Source: Nemopilema nomurai (Eukaryota > Cnidaria > Scyphozoa > Rhizostomeae > Rhizostomatidae). From it: 64,000 nt of DNA. Where the stretch lies: positions 496,001 through 560,000 of the forward strand of contig ML133401.1 in the NCBI GenBank assembly GCA_003864495.1. The letters are read 5' to 3'. Below are positions 13,101-25,472 of this stretch, piece after piece. Below the pieces are notes generated by a model. It was not told the DNA's origin and did not search any database. It saw nothing but the letters and a program-made list of their open reading frames with translations. Every line of letters starts with the position of its first letter. The first letter of the stretch is position 1. Position numbers and translations under genes: made by a program.

Positions 13101-16100
13101 CTGGCCGACCCCAGGCTCGTACAGTTGCAAGCTAGAAAAGAACAACAACAACAGTTTAGTGCGTAATCTGATCAACAAGTCTCTCATAAAGTTAGGGAAT
13201 TGCCATAGACAGGATTTAAAGGTGGTAAGGATGATATTCTAATAGGAGATCAGTGTGGGTCAATCATATTAGGATGGGAATATTGCCTAGCAAGGCCTAG
13301 TTGAATAAATTACAAGGGTCGTATGACGCAGAGATTCGACTGTTTTGACTGAGGAATGAACAGTTACCTGTGCATCCATCTGACGTGAAGTTGAAGAAGC
13401 CAGGTCTGCATTGATCACACCTTCTTCCCATCACACCTGGTTTGCACTGGCATTGCCCGCCATTCTTTGCGCAGATAGTATTGTTCAGCGAGCCAGTCGG
13501 ATCACAGTCACAAGCTGGAAGGAAATGACGTCATAATGGCAACTGAAAATCATGCACAGAAAAGGGTCTTTGGGATTGCGAATTAAAACCAGTAACGCAA
13601 TGGCTTGCTTTTAGATACTAGAAATGATAGATGACGACTGAATAAATGTGTTGTCCTGGGACAAGAAACAGAACAGTTGTGATGAAACGGACAAAAGTAT
13701 TGGTTTCTAGAGCAACATTGAAGCAGCAATAAACGCTTAATGGTATATTGAAACAGGTATAATATGCTCAAGATAAATCAAATCGAAACCAAGCATATGC
13801 AGAGCAAAAATTGTGGGTCAATAAAACATTTCCTTTAGGTTGTGAATTTTCTTCGTTTCAGTGTACTTTTTGAGCAATTGAGAAAATCTAAAACCTCATC
13901 TTGTACAGATCCAGACAATGTGTGATAATCAAAGGCAGTAAGCAATGTAAGAGAAAGCAAAACAGCCCGATGTTCCAGCATCAAACTGTTTTGCACGTCA
14001 GAGTTGCAACTGAAGGCATGCACTTTACGCTGGTAAAACTGGCATGTAACCACATTAATAATGATCACCTATAGATCCGTTGAACACTTCAGTATTGACA
14101 GAGAAATGAATCCTTTGGCACTGTTGAGTTTCTTGTGATGGAGCCACGACTCGTTGCCTTGATTGCCAGCAGGTTGTTGCTGCAGTCCTCATTGTCTCAT
14201 TGGCGTTAATGTAGAACTGGGTTCCATTGAAGTCCCACAAAAGCACAACAGAGTCTATGTCAATCGAATAGTTGGCATTCGGTCGGTCTACAAACGATAG
14301 CGTCACCGAGTAATTACCATTGGCCAGCAAGGTAACAGCCTCTGGGTGGAAGTAAGACGACGGCCTTGATGAATTCGAGGCAGATAGAGTTATGTTGAAA
14401 GACTTCGAAAGGAGGCTGACAGAGTGGTTATTGTAGTGAAGATCTGCTTGCATTCGAATTGGGCGTGGCTGCACGTGCTTATATCGCAGAACCAAGAAGA
14501 ACCTGTCGATATGCAGATTGAGTCAATCACAATAAAGGAAAAGATCTACTAAGTATTTGCAAACAATTAAAGAAATGATCGAAAAGTCAAATCGTCCAGA
14601 TTCTCATCTTGCATACTGAATTTTTAAATGCACGTAGCTTGATATAATTATCAAAAACAATGGATAGAAACCTGTAAGAATGCGATACCTGCAAATTCAA
14701 ATTTATGAAAAGGTTTCTGAACATTTTTATTGTATTTTTATTCCCGTGATGCATTGCAAATATATTTCTTGACGACTGTAGTCTCTGTTGGACTAAGGGG
14801 TTACGTATAAAATATGATGTAGCCCTATCGCCTACTAATGAACTACGTGTACATCGCAAAGTGCTCTTCCTAACACTTTCGTACATATGACGACTCATAA
14901 TCACCAAATTTAGCAGGTCACTCTGAACCTTATAAAGCTGTCACTACTTGGCTGTAGAATCAAACAAAAATTCGCTAGAGAAGCTCTTTGGTGCGTTTAA
15001 TCCAAATCAGTATCGTAAAAACGTTGATGCATTTATACGCGTCATTACTTGAAATAACCTTCTGCAAGCACACTAGAACCTTCCATTAAAAACATTTGAT
15101 TCATACATTGCATCCTTTTATATCATCACTTACGTGATACGACAAAATAAGCTTTTTCGCAAATTTTTACAAATATAGTTTCTCTAGCCTTCAATTGATA
15201 ACTATCCTAGAAATGCAAATGCTTAAAACCCTGCAAAGCGTCATTACCTGGCAGTAAACGTAGGCTGAAAGTAGACGGTTATTCTTCCGGTGGAATTCAT
15301 TCTGGCAAATCCAAATCCAGTAAAATTGACTGCATGTCCATCTATATCAGACACGACACTGTATTGTCCGGCAGAACTTTCACCTTCAGCAAGCAAGTAG
15401 TCGAACGCAGGGACGAAGTAATTGTCAACTGCAGCGTCACAGGACACTCCTTGAATGTTGTTTCTGCAGTAGCATGACCCTAAACGCGAAATGATTGTCA
15501 ATTGGAAAAAAGCTACAGAAAAAGGGTTAGAGTAGGAAAATGTAAAGTACAGAAATATCAGAACGCTGTTGCTTACATAGCACCGTGTATTTTCAATTGG
15601 CATGTTATAATATCGTTCCCAAATTTATACTATTTATATTAATATATTATTTTAGCCTCCATGTGAATATGTGAGTACAATTTGTGAATTGAGCAGAATT
15701 GAGGTTGGAAAAGTATAGGAGTTGGGGGGCAACATAAGAGCAAAAGTAAAATAGAGTGAAAACTCAAAATGTTTCTGTATTATGCAATTCATATGCAATT
15801 AACTTGTAAACTTTAATCAAGAAGTTAATTGAACTAGATAGACAAAAAGTAAATAGTTTTAGTGTACTTACCAACTGTTTTGTTGCAAATGTTATTATAA
15901 GCACCACCAATGTCACATATACATCTTTTGCACTGTCCCTCTGTCGTGTTTGGAAAGCTGTGAAAGCCATCTCTACATTGGTCACAAACTCTGCCGTCGG
16001 TTGACTGCTTGCAATTGCACTTCCCAGTCAATTGGTCACAAGTATAAGAGGCATTTAACGAGCCTATCCTTGAGCATCCACAAGCTATGAAATGCAAGGA

Positions 16101-18342
16101 CATTCTTGACAATCAAACAGTTCTAGCTTAACACCATGGGCTACTGACTTGCAAATCATAAAAGAATTCTTCTAATTAGATCATTTGCTTTTCATGTCTG
16201 CTAGCTATTGATTACTTCCTAGAATGTGTGACTTTCAAATTAGCCAATTTTTTTAAGTGCAAGTAAATGATTTGCACTCACCTTTGCATTCTCCAACTGG
16301 TGCAACAGTTACCCCATAAAAACCTGCTTTACACTGATCACATTGTCTTCCAGTGAAATTATTTCTACAGAAACATTGGCCAATTGTCGTATTCTCAGAT
16401 ATCTTCTGATTACAAGAACCATTTGTACTCCCATTGGTATAGCAGGCACAAGCTGTGGCAACAAAGACAGATTAGATTAATCATGGTTGAAAAAAAGTTA
16501 TACAAATAATTTCAAATACACCATAAATACGATGTATCAGAAATACATACCACATCAAACATAATGAACAATCTAAGAAAGGATTAGCATAGAGCATCAT
16601 ATTATTGACAAGCCATGCTCATTTTTGAAAATTAAATATATTTCCTGCTGCTAGAACAAGTTTAGTCTTGTTTGAGGCCAAATATTTTGAGACTTACGTA
16701 AGCAAACTTGAGGGCTGTTCAACGGCAAGCTCATATTTCGATAGAACTGATCCTGGCATTGATTGCAAAAGAATCCTGTTGTGTTGTCACTACAGTCAGA
16801 GCAGACACCAAATCCTAAAGTTGCGTTAAACGCACAGCTCTGGGCATGGTTGTTGCACTCACATCCTGGAACACAAAGGTCAAGATGTATAGGCATGATC
16901 TTAAGACAAGATTAAAATTAAACAACAAATTTGAGCCTGTTAATGAATTAAAAGTTCACTTTTTGCCGACATGGTTACAATATCTTGTAGCAACTTGTAT
17001 ATCTTCATATTCACAACTTTAAAACTACACATTTTGCAGCTACTTCTCAAATCTTGTCTAGAGACTCAATACCATTCATGGTAAACAGCATAATGTCTTC
17101 AGAGGTGCACTTACTTTGGCAAGGATTGTAGTTGTTTGGCCCGGTCGCAGCGAGCCAAGTCCTGTTGTTATAGAGTGGCTGACATCTTTCACAATCAACC
17201 CCTTCTGTGTTATGGAAGCATTCACAACGGAGATGGTTAAGAGAGCCATGACAGTTACTTCCATGTCCATTACAATGACATCTTCCATGTACTTGCAGGT
17301 CAGTGATATCATAATAGTATTGGTTTAGAAATGTCTCTTGCTGTATGACATGGTTACCATCAGTCCAAGGATATTCTAGCCTGATACGAACATTTGTAGC
17401 TTTAACATAGTTTTGAACAGAGGTTTCCCAAAAGTTAGCTGTTGTGAATGATGCCATTGGATTGAAGGTTATGATGACACCCTAAATAAAAATAAATATA
17501 GCAGTTGAATAATGATTCAGATATATCAGAGCACATCAGACAACATATTGACCATAGAATTAGCAAAATAAAGCATACAGCAATTGCTAATGCATTCTTG
17601 AAAGAAACAGGAAGGATAACTTTGCAAGCCATCTATGAAAAAACCTGGAAAAAATTTTCAAAAATATTTTGAAGACTTTTACCTGCTCTGCTACAGTGTT
17701 TCTGTTTTCTTCACAATAAGCTCGAAATCTATCAACAGTTGTTGCTGATGTCTTTTTTAGAATTGGTGTTGCAAACCTTGTGTTACAATTATCAGCATAA
17801 TAGCTGTATGGTAGCCAAGTCCTCCCAAAATCTGCACTTCTTTCTATAATCATAGCCTTTGGTCTAGATGAGTAAAATGTTAACTTAATATTCCCAGTTA
17901 TATCAAAGCTCTTGTTCATTGACAGAGTTAGATTGACTTTTACTGTGTTCCCAATTAAAAGGCCCCTTTGCCTTGCATCCCACCAAGTAATCGACTGCCA
18001 CCATGTTGGCTTGTAGGATGCACCCCAGAACCCAGATGGATAGTCTGTGTCTTGCATATTCTGGGTCCCATGTTGTTTGCTGGGGTTTGAATTATTGCAA
18101 ATGTCACACATACGATGTGGGCTTGGTCTACAATAGCCAGAGGCTGGGTTCCCACAAGTACTTGTACTCGGGTTGGCACGGATTGTCCGACCCATGACTA
18201 GATTCTCAGGGCCAGGCAAGCAGACGAATGGATTGGAGCTACCATGTTGGCAAGTCTGGCCACTTGCTGGTCGAAATTGCATGATGACAAGGAAAACAAA
18301 GAAGATGCAAGTTCGTGAATCGATCTTCCAAAATCCCTTCAT
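7023..18342 (-). CDS. Laminin chain with both L4B and L4A domains (laminin gene 1)
   Basis: Secreted extracellular-matrix laminin of 1870 aa. Exons (-): 17683-18342, 17115-17481, 16698-16865, 16282-16452, 15872-16084, 15248-15479, 14069-14502, 13368-13514, 12846-13131, 11748-12529, 11329-11559, 10620-10772, 8975-10101, 8322-8456, 7023-7529. All join in phase with GT...AG sites, and the stop is TAG at 7025-7023. Domains: signal peptide (1-28, hydrophobic FFVFLVIM); LN about 30-287 (WWQS, DFGRTW and [15 protein letters not shown] signatures); LE1-4 plus half an LE (288-545); L4B (about 545-748); four LE; split LE with L4A (about 975-1140); three LE beginning CAPGYTR; coil 1282-1870 starting with the CSEC pair and ending LQGCG. 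Beta chains normally have L4B only and gamma chains L4A only, so this is neither. No nidogen-binding NIDPNAV-type motif is seen. Confidence 0.93.
10349..10567. repeat. 21-bp minisatellite in a laminin gene 1 intron
   Basis: About 10.4 tandem copies of AAGCCAAGTGAAATGCGCGGG with a few substitutions; the third copy is most divergent and the ninth is 20 bp. It lies in the intron between exons 10620-10772 and 8975-10101. The period of 21 keeps frames open on both strands, giving short heptapeptide-repeat open frames that I do not regard as coding. Confidence 0.9.
11807..12290 (-). other. L4A (laminin IV type A) domain of laminin gene 1
   Basis: It lies wholly inside the exon 11748-12529. Signatures are DWWSVRD at the start, [20 protein letters not shown] (the aP.k%lGnklsSYgq core of L4A) and FVLRQVTLL near the end. 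It is inserted between Cys3 and Cys4 of an LE repeat ([10 protein letters not shown] before, ENCSCP after), as in alpha and gamma chains. Confidence 0.9.
12648..12690. repeat. Short direct repeat in a laminin gene 1 intron
   Basis: Two adjacent copies of CTAGCTTGAAAATCAGAAA (12648-12666 and 12667-12685), followed by the start of a third (CTAGCTT). Intronic, no function suggested. Confidence 0.85.
14069..15440 (-). other. L4B (laminin IV type B / LF) domain region of laminin gene 1
   Basis: It is split over the exons 15248-15479 and 14069-14502 by a phase-2 intron. Beta-type signatures are [23 protein letters not shown] (the V-I/L-RY motif), [10 protein letters not shown], and the Cys-containing tail ending [19 protein letters not shown]. 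The tail runs straight into ACDCDPTGS...[10 protein letters not shown], exactly as the LF domain of beta chains runs into its next LE repeat. Confidence 0.88.
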
Positions 18343-19336
18343 CCTGTATTGATTGGTTTACGAGAGTAACAACTATAATCCAATTGTCGAATAATCAGTC
18401 CAGAAAATTGCAGCAAGTTAATGTGGCGAATCAGCTGATCTCCGTAGAAAGGTTGGAATGCAAGTTGTCTGCATGCAAGTGCATTTTTACAAATTTATTC
18501 CAAACTTCTCACGAATTCCCGGAATACTTTTTGCTGTCCGGAATGATACTTGAACCTGCTTGAAAATTCGCTCCCTCAAAATTCTCTTATGTACACATGA
18601 AAACCATGTACTCTTAGGCCACGATCAAGTTCGTACAAAATATAGAAGCCCTGTAAAAAAGTTGTTCAGCTTGGTTTCTGCTCCTATTCCTCTATTGTCT
18701 TCTTGGTTAAAAATGAACCCCAGTAAAAGAAAGAATGTGGAATGCACTGACTAAGCTGCGATCAAAGACTAAATCACCTGCCTGCGAAGCGACGCCATGA
18801 TAAGTTTACAGAGTGACAGTTAATGGTTACCGTGGGAACACGGAGAAACAAAAGGTTCGGATAGATTCTCCATTGTCTCTTTTGTGCAAAAACGAGTCTT
18901 CAGTCAATAGACGAGGTACTCAGACAAAGGGGAGACCGTTGACTTTCAAACATTCTGCAATATTCAAATTCAAATGAACCCTAGAATGACTAATAACCAA
19001 AAGGCCTCATGGGAAAGATAAACATGAATCAATAATATCCACCCACTGCAAGCGCTCTCAAAGGTTACATTACGATTGGGAATTGTGTTTGTCGGCCTGC
19101 CCTAATTTTGCCACTGCGTCCTCAGATTTATTCGACGTTGAACCGGGCCAACATACTTAACTACGAGTGATGGAAAGAAGTATTTCTTCTCATTCAGTAC
19201 ACGTTTAGAAAGGCAGTTTACCTTTTTAATTTTATAGTTTGATAATAATGCAGTTTGACAAAGATTGGGGGGTTGGGGTAGTCCAGTACACCGTTAAAAA
19301 GGAAACATAATGCAGTTTGACAATAATTGGGGGAGT

Positions 19337-19357
19337 GGGGGGGGGGGGGGGGGGGGG
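19337..19357. repeat. Poly-G run of 21 bases in a G-rich block
   Basis: An uninterrupted run of 21 G, followed by TGGGGGTCGGGG. It is preceded by two copies of a TAATGCAGTTTGACAA-(A/T)-ATTGGGGG module (about 19247 and 19309). Similar G8-12 tracts followed by CTT(A/G)ATAGAG occur at 19669-19700 and 20619-20650, on both sides of the Tc1-like insertion. Confidence 0.85.
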
Positions 19358-19756
19358 TGGGGGTCGGGGCGAAAGAGGCTTCTATCAAACTGAGATTCAA
19401 TTTTGAGTGGCAGAATTTTTCGCCGCAAAATGTGATGCACAGAATCGTTTGGTGCTTTTGAAATCTAATACTGTGCGCAAAAAAACCCGGCTAACCAAGT
19501 CATAACAGACGATAAACTATCAAGAAATACCCTTTTTGGTGGCCCTTAGTTACTGTTTTTTCATTAACAATGGATGGCAAAAAAGTAAGGCACTCTATGG
19601 ATCTACTGCTGGACTTACCGTAAGAGCACTTCTATACCCTCGGTGGGCTTGTTAAATTTTCGAGATACTAGAGGGGGGGGGGGCTTGATAGAGAGGAGGG
19701 CTTATTGAAGAGGGCTTTTGCAAAAATCAAGATCAAGGATACAAGAATGATTTCTA

Positions 19757-20453
19757 CACTATCGTTCAAAAAGTCTTGGGACGATTTGAAGTTTCGAATC
19801 TTCTGGCGAATGAAAACAATTCAAGGCGATCAAAAATGTATATCTTTTGAAACACTCCTATTGTCCTTTAAAACGGTCTAAACAACGCAGTAAAAGCACC
19901 AACAAATTGCAAAATTTCAGCTCTCTTTATTCATTACAATTAATTATCAGAATTTGAAACCTCTGCACTTTGACATTCGAGCAAATGTATCCTGTTTTTT
20001 GATCTCTTAATAAATACCTTTCATGTCTTGGCGTCTGGAACTTCTTCGGTCTGCCAACCCTTGGCAAATCTTTCACGGTTCTCTATATAAAAAACCTTTT
20101 GCATACAGCGAAAGCTGCATTCTTTGCGCAGCCCACAATTGAAGTAGTTTCTTGGTAGCTTTTACCATTATTTTTATAAAAGATAATTTCCAGAGGCTTC
20201 TCATATGACATTTCACGACGTTTGATAACCTCCATGTTCCTGTTTCTGGCCTAGAAAAATTTTACGGTTAATTTTTTCGAATTATGTGCGAAATTGAAAT
20301 ACTTCGAAACATGAACAATGTCTTATGAAAGTTTCATGGAAATATCCGGTTGTCGTACTTAATAGGAGGGGATCAAATGCATGTGTTTTAAAGCTTATAT
20401 CATATGCGTCTTTCGAAACTTCGAATCGTCCCAAGACTTTTTGAACGGTAGTG
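19757..20453 (-). mobile_element. Decayed Tc1/mariner-like transposon
   Basis: Terminal inverted repeats of about 40 bp (19757-19796 and 20414-20453) read CACTAYCGTTCAAAAAGTCTTGGG inward and differ at about two positions. Both are flanked by TA, the Tc1/mariner target duplication. On the minus strand near 20082-20000 a frame reads KDLPRVGRPKKFQTPRHERY, which carries the GRPR-like linker between the two helix-turn-helix halves of Tc1 transposases. Stops occur just upstream, and no catalytic DDE region fits in the 697 bp, so this is an internally deleted, inactive copy. Confidence 0.8.
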
Positions 20454-22500
20454 TATTTCCCTGTACTTGCTGGTTTATATCTGAAAACGAAAATGTATCA
20501 TGGAATCCAATGAAGTTTTAAGGCTTAGTCTATGACGATTTCCAATATTATGACGAAATACATCACCAGGTACCACTAAATTATTACACTTTTTCTGTAG
20601 TCAAATTCCTGCTTAAAAGGGGGGGGGGCTTAATAGAGTAGAGGCTGAATAGAGTTTTTACGGTAATTCCAAGCCCCTTCCCACTTATTTGTAGAACATT
20701 GCATTTCTAAGGTCACGTAGAAAGAAATGGAAAGAAGCTTTAGATAGAAAGAAAGGAGGTGAAATATTCCTCAATTTATTTTGCTTAGTAAGGTCCTGAC
20801 TATGATTTTATTTTTGAAATATTTAGCAGTGGTCACCTTTACTAAACCTTCTTATAGCCTCCACACTTTGCCCCGCCCCCCCTACTTTCAAATACAAATC
20901 GCCGGCCATTTGACTGACTTGGTTTGACGGTAACAACAAGTCGTATTGTTTGTCTTTATGATTTGTAAAGTCTGACTTTCACAAAAAATCATATCAGTCT
21001 ACACGAAATAAGATTATCAGCTGTAATTATGAAAGGGTAGAAGTTTAAGACTAACTTGAATCTAATCGACGTAGAAACATTACCTTTTTTGATATTTATA
21101 ATGAACGAAATAGAGCCAACTAATGATCCATAGGCAGTCGCCTGTGATCTAAAACTTAGGTGCTAATCTAGAAGTTTCTTTATTTGTAAACCTATGTGGG
21201 GCTTGCGGCAACTATTTAGCCACCATTGCAACGTATCCACGACGCCTGTGCCACCAGCGTTTCACCCATGATTAATAATTGAAACAGCCTAGGGTTTTGT
21301 AGCAATTACATCAAAAAGTCATACAACTGGGTGTCGATAAGTGGCTTAATGGCTTCTCAAGGCCTTTTACCAAAACCTTTGCGTACTGGTTTTAGCAGTA
21401 TCTGACCTAATTAAAATAGTTACTGACAGAAAAGAAGTTGTTCAATGGTAAAAGTTTCTAGCAATTGGCAATAGGATTGTTCTAGTAGTTGCGAACAGTA
21501 TGGGTAGAAGCACAACTATTCTTTAAACTCTTTTACTTTAGGGACAACAACAATATTCAAAAAGTTCTTGCTAAATCGGTAACCGACGCAAAATTTTTGG
21601 CCCTAAAAATCTTTTTCCCAGGGTAGTGATACTCATGTATTTAGGAAAGAGTTGCTTAGGTTATTTTTTTCGAGCTGAAGTTCGAGCTAAAATATTTTTG
21701 GGTCAGCTAATTATATAATTACATTTTTGGGTTCATAAAATGCCGAATTTTTTCTTTGGGTTTTGAATATGAGAAAATTCTAACATTCTTAACAAAAACA
21801 CAAAAGTGAAAAGAAGATGTAAATTGTGTATCTTTGATAAATTAAGTATACTTGCTTATGTGTTTTGGTGAATCAAGATCATCTATGGAACACTGTTTAT
21901 TTGTTTTTTCGGGTGTACAAGACAAGAAAAATTATGTTTGGGTCAATTTTTTTAATGATGATTATCTTTTGGGGCTAATGGCTCGTCCCCAATCATGGTC
22001 ACCCCTATCTCAAATATATATGCCCCCCCCCTATGGGATCTATGTGATGGTATTCTTAATACTAATCTAAGTAATCTGAAGAGCCATGCATACTACACAT
22101 GAATGTCTTTGAAACAAGCTGTTGAGTTACCATTTTGATCATAAAAAAACTAACTGCAGTATTTCAATAATTTAAAGTATTATAACTGAATGTAAAAGAA
22201 ACATGAAGTTTTTTTAAAAGTCATGGAACCAAATTTTTTATCGACTTTGCTGGTAATCTTAAGGTTCTTAAGATTCCTTTGTATATTTTACTTGATTGCT
22301 TGAAGAAAGTGTAAAGCTCTAAAAATAACGCAACTGTTGCTGCAGTACAAGTTGTTTTCATATATTGAGTCAGTTCAGGGAAATACACAATGTTCTATGG
22401 CTATTCGAGCCTTTTCATTTTGATGATATATTCTTGCAACATTATAACATATATTTAATATTTAATAAAACATGGATGTATTTAATATTCTACAAAGTTT

Positions 22501-25472
22501 CTACGGTATTTGAGATGGGACAGTACAAGATAAGCTACTCACAGAATTGTACAATGTATTATAATCATTTATCGATGACCTCAGTGAATTCATCTTCGAT
22601 TGATAACTCATGACTTTGAGCTTCATGGCGCTTATGCCACTGCGAAGGAGCGACAAATCGTTGCCAATGTTGAGGGCAGAGTAGCCTTGTCGCACACGCA
22701 ACATGTTGTTGTAGATTGGCGTGAATTGGCGCGAATCTATCGAAGGTACGTTGGAAATGAAGACTGATATGTTAACGATTGATGTCGCAAGATGTCTTGT
22801 TGTTGTCAAAGATAGTCGTGACTGCGCTAATGCAGAGACTACCTGACTTGAAAGCTTTAATGATTCGACCGTATAGTTACGACATCTCGTAAGTAAAGGC
22901 GAAACCTGTGTATCGATGTATTGCTGCACGTTGAGGCTCTGGATCAAAGTCATTGCGGAGGAGGTTTCATTTCTCAGCCGCAGCGCATTTTGGTAAACAG
23001 GATCAACAGTCTGTGAAGAACGCAAATAGAGAAAGTTAAAAAGCTGAAATGTTATTTGACGAACAAAAATTGATATGAGATACCAAGGAAAAACTTTTGC
23101 ACAAAAATCAAACAGGCTAAATTGAACAATACAACTGTTTGCTTTAATATACGCTCATCAAACGATGTTTGGCAAAGGATAAAGTGAAACATAGTCGTCG
23201 CTGTAGCAAATTTGCAACTATTATGTTCATATATACTCAACAGACAGAGCATCGTCGAATTCTTACATTGGAAGAAAAAGCAATTAAGAACTAGTACAGA
23301 ATGAATGGTAAAATAAGCATTGAAGGTTATGCGAACATTGGCTGGGCAGTTTCGCTTAAAGAATCTTAGAGTGGCCTAAAGCTGTGTGGACAATTACCTG
23401 TTTTTCTGTTTGAGCAATCTGATTGGCTTGCGAAGAGACGGCTACGGCCTGATTGGCTTTGGTCTGAATAGGCGAAATCTGGTTGTCAATGCCAACTGTT
23501 AGATTATTGGCTGAGTTGACGACTGCAACAACTGTGCTGACCTGCGTAAAGTATTTGGAATTAGGGAGGAGCAAAGAACAGTTACTGTCATTCTTTTAGA
23601 GCAACACTAGAGAAGGACTTATCCCTGCTTTCGACCAACTAAGGCAGCACGGATAGCATGTACCCTTATGTGGAGTGTTCCCATTGCCTTCTATCTTGTG
23701 CTGTTATCCTTGAATTGCACCAAGTACCTGCTCATTATCTTTATCGTGAGCAGCATACAGTCTTAGAATGCAGAAAACTACAACAACTCCTTGAATTGGA
23801 GCAGTTTTAAAACGAAGAACAACAACCACAACTACAACAGCAACAACAACAACGACAATCACCTTGCTCAATGCACTGGCCGCATCAGCCGCAGCTTGTC
23901 GTGAAACGCTCTGGAAATTGCGCACTGTGTTTAGTATACTGACAGCCTCTCTTTCGGTATTGAGAGCCGACGATATAGCGGACGCTGATGTGAGCGAGGC
24001 TGATGAAACAGAGGACTTTACTGCTTCGAGTCGTCTTTCTGTAGTCGATATGCGTGATTCCAAAATCGAGTTCGTCTGCTTGCGGGTTGAGATCTGCTGT
24101 TCAACTCCATTTATTTCGCGGGTTGTCGAAGTTATCTGGTTATTGAGGTTGGTAAGCTGCGTTGACAACGTTGTTGTTGTTGCACTGATCGAGTTTATAG
24201 TCTGCAAAATCGAATATCATGTCAAAAGTATCCAATTCAGTGCTGAGACGAGACTTATTTTAGATTTATAGTTGCCACAAAAGAAAAAGTAGTCGCTGAA
24301 TATGTTTTATGGCTATCTCAGGCAAGAAAAAAGTTCGCTAATGGCCCAAGTCTTCAATTGCGTTAATACAATTGACCTAAGCATATGCTATCAAAAGTTC
24401 CGCAAAGAAAGTTCACTAATGACATCAAAAAACACAATTTTCTGGTGACACTGAAACTGTCCCAAATTCATGGCAACCATTTCCTTTGAATAGTTTTGGA
24501 AATATCGCAACTTTTTGCAACACAAGCAAACCCATACATTCCATGTCTTTCTTTCACAAATTTGGTTATTGTGGTTGTCATTTAATGCTGTCCGATTGTT
24601 ATCTGCGGTAATTGAGACCATACAAGTCACTGCAAGAACTATAAGAGGACATTTAACTGAGACTGTAGCTATGCAGACACGTAACTTAAATACCTGTGAA
24701 TGGTCTGGCAATGAGCCTGTAAGGTTATTGCCCAACTGCGTGGCGTAGGAAGAAACTGCGCTTGCATTTCTTCTCATCATCATCGCGAAAACCTGCAGTT
24801 CATTTGCTTGCCTCTGTGCTAGCAAAGCAGAGCTTCTCAAGGACGCCATGGAGGAGTTTAGGGACGCGATCGAATTCAGGTGAGCCTGTGAATCATTGGC
24901 TGCAAGCGAGGCTATTTGAATTGACTGCGAGACTAAAGATAACGCTGATGACTGCAAGGCACTGGCCTGTCTCGAAAGCGATTGGACTGTACTAAGGTAG
25001 AGAGTGGACTCGTTCGATAGAACTCTGAGTTGCGTCATGGCTGTTTGTTGCTGTGCAACGCTCCTTGCGACAGACGTTATCAGCTGATTGTGACTCGAAA
25101 CTGTCTGGGTGCTGATAGCAACCAGGGCGGCGTATGATTGGTTGTAGCTAGCCAATAGCCGGGTTGTAATGGAAATTAAACTCGCCACCGTAGAGGAAGT
25201 TGTTGTTGTTAGCGCACTCTGCAAAGATGTCATCTCGGTCTGCAAGGCCGTCCAAGATGCATCCAGGATTGTTGCATTGGATATAGACGACCGGGCTCTG
25301 GTTAGTAATGAATGCAACTCGACAGACAGCACCACAAGGGACTGGTCCAGTGGCACAGAAGGTGACAGGGACGCGTTGCTAGATAAGGCGTTGATTTCTG
25401 CTTGCAGCATGTCAGCTTGATGACGTATAGAAATGTAGTCCTGCTCAACAGGGGAGTAGCAGGGTGGACAGA
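22501..25472 (-). other. Coiled-coil exons of laminin gene 2
   Basis: Exons 24694-25472, 23863-24201, 23398-23541 and 22501-23010 encode about 590 residues, the same length as gene 1 despite little sequence identity. CPPC opens the coil. Cys1696 in CRNYT and the terminal Cys1815 are the only other cysteines. It is Ser/Thr/Ala-rich, has about 12 sequons and contains ordinary lysines. There is no beta-knob. Confidence 0.85.

Larger units (their letters stand above)
18343..22500. other. Intergenic region between the two laminin genes
   Basis: This 4.2-kb stretch lies between the laminin gene 1 start and the laminin gene 2 stop. No coding frame is supported. It holds G-rich repeat modules (19247-19357, 19669-19700, 20619-20650) and a Tc1-like remnant at 19757-20453. 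On the minus strand, ATTAAA-type polyadenylation candidates for laminin gene 2 lie about 30-45 bp past the stop (plus-strand TTTAAT near 22454-22465). The laminin gene 1 promoter should be immediately right of 18342, but I see no clear TATA or initiator motif. Confidence 0.6.

Noticed and set aside
7023..18342. Calling laminin gene 1 simply a beta or a gamma chain
   Set aside because: It has both L4B and L4A and lacks the beta-knob and a visible nidogen-binding motif, so either label would mislead.
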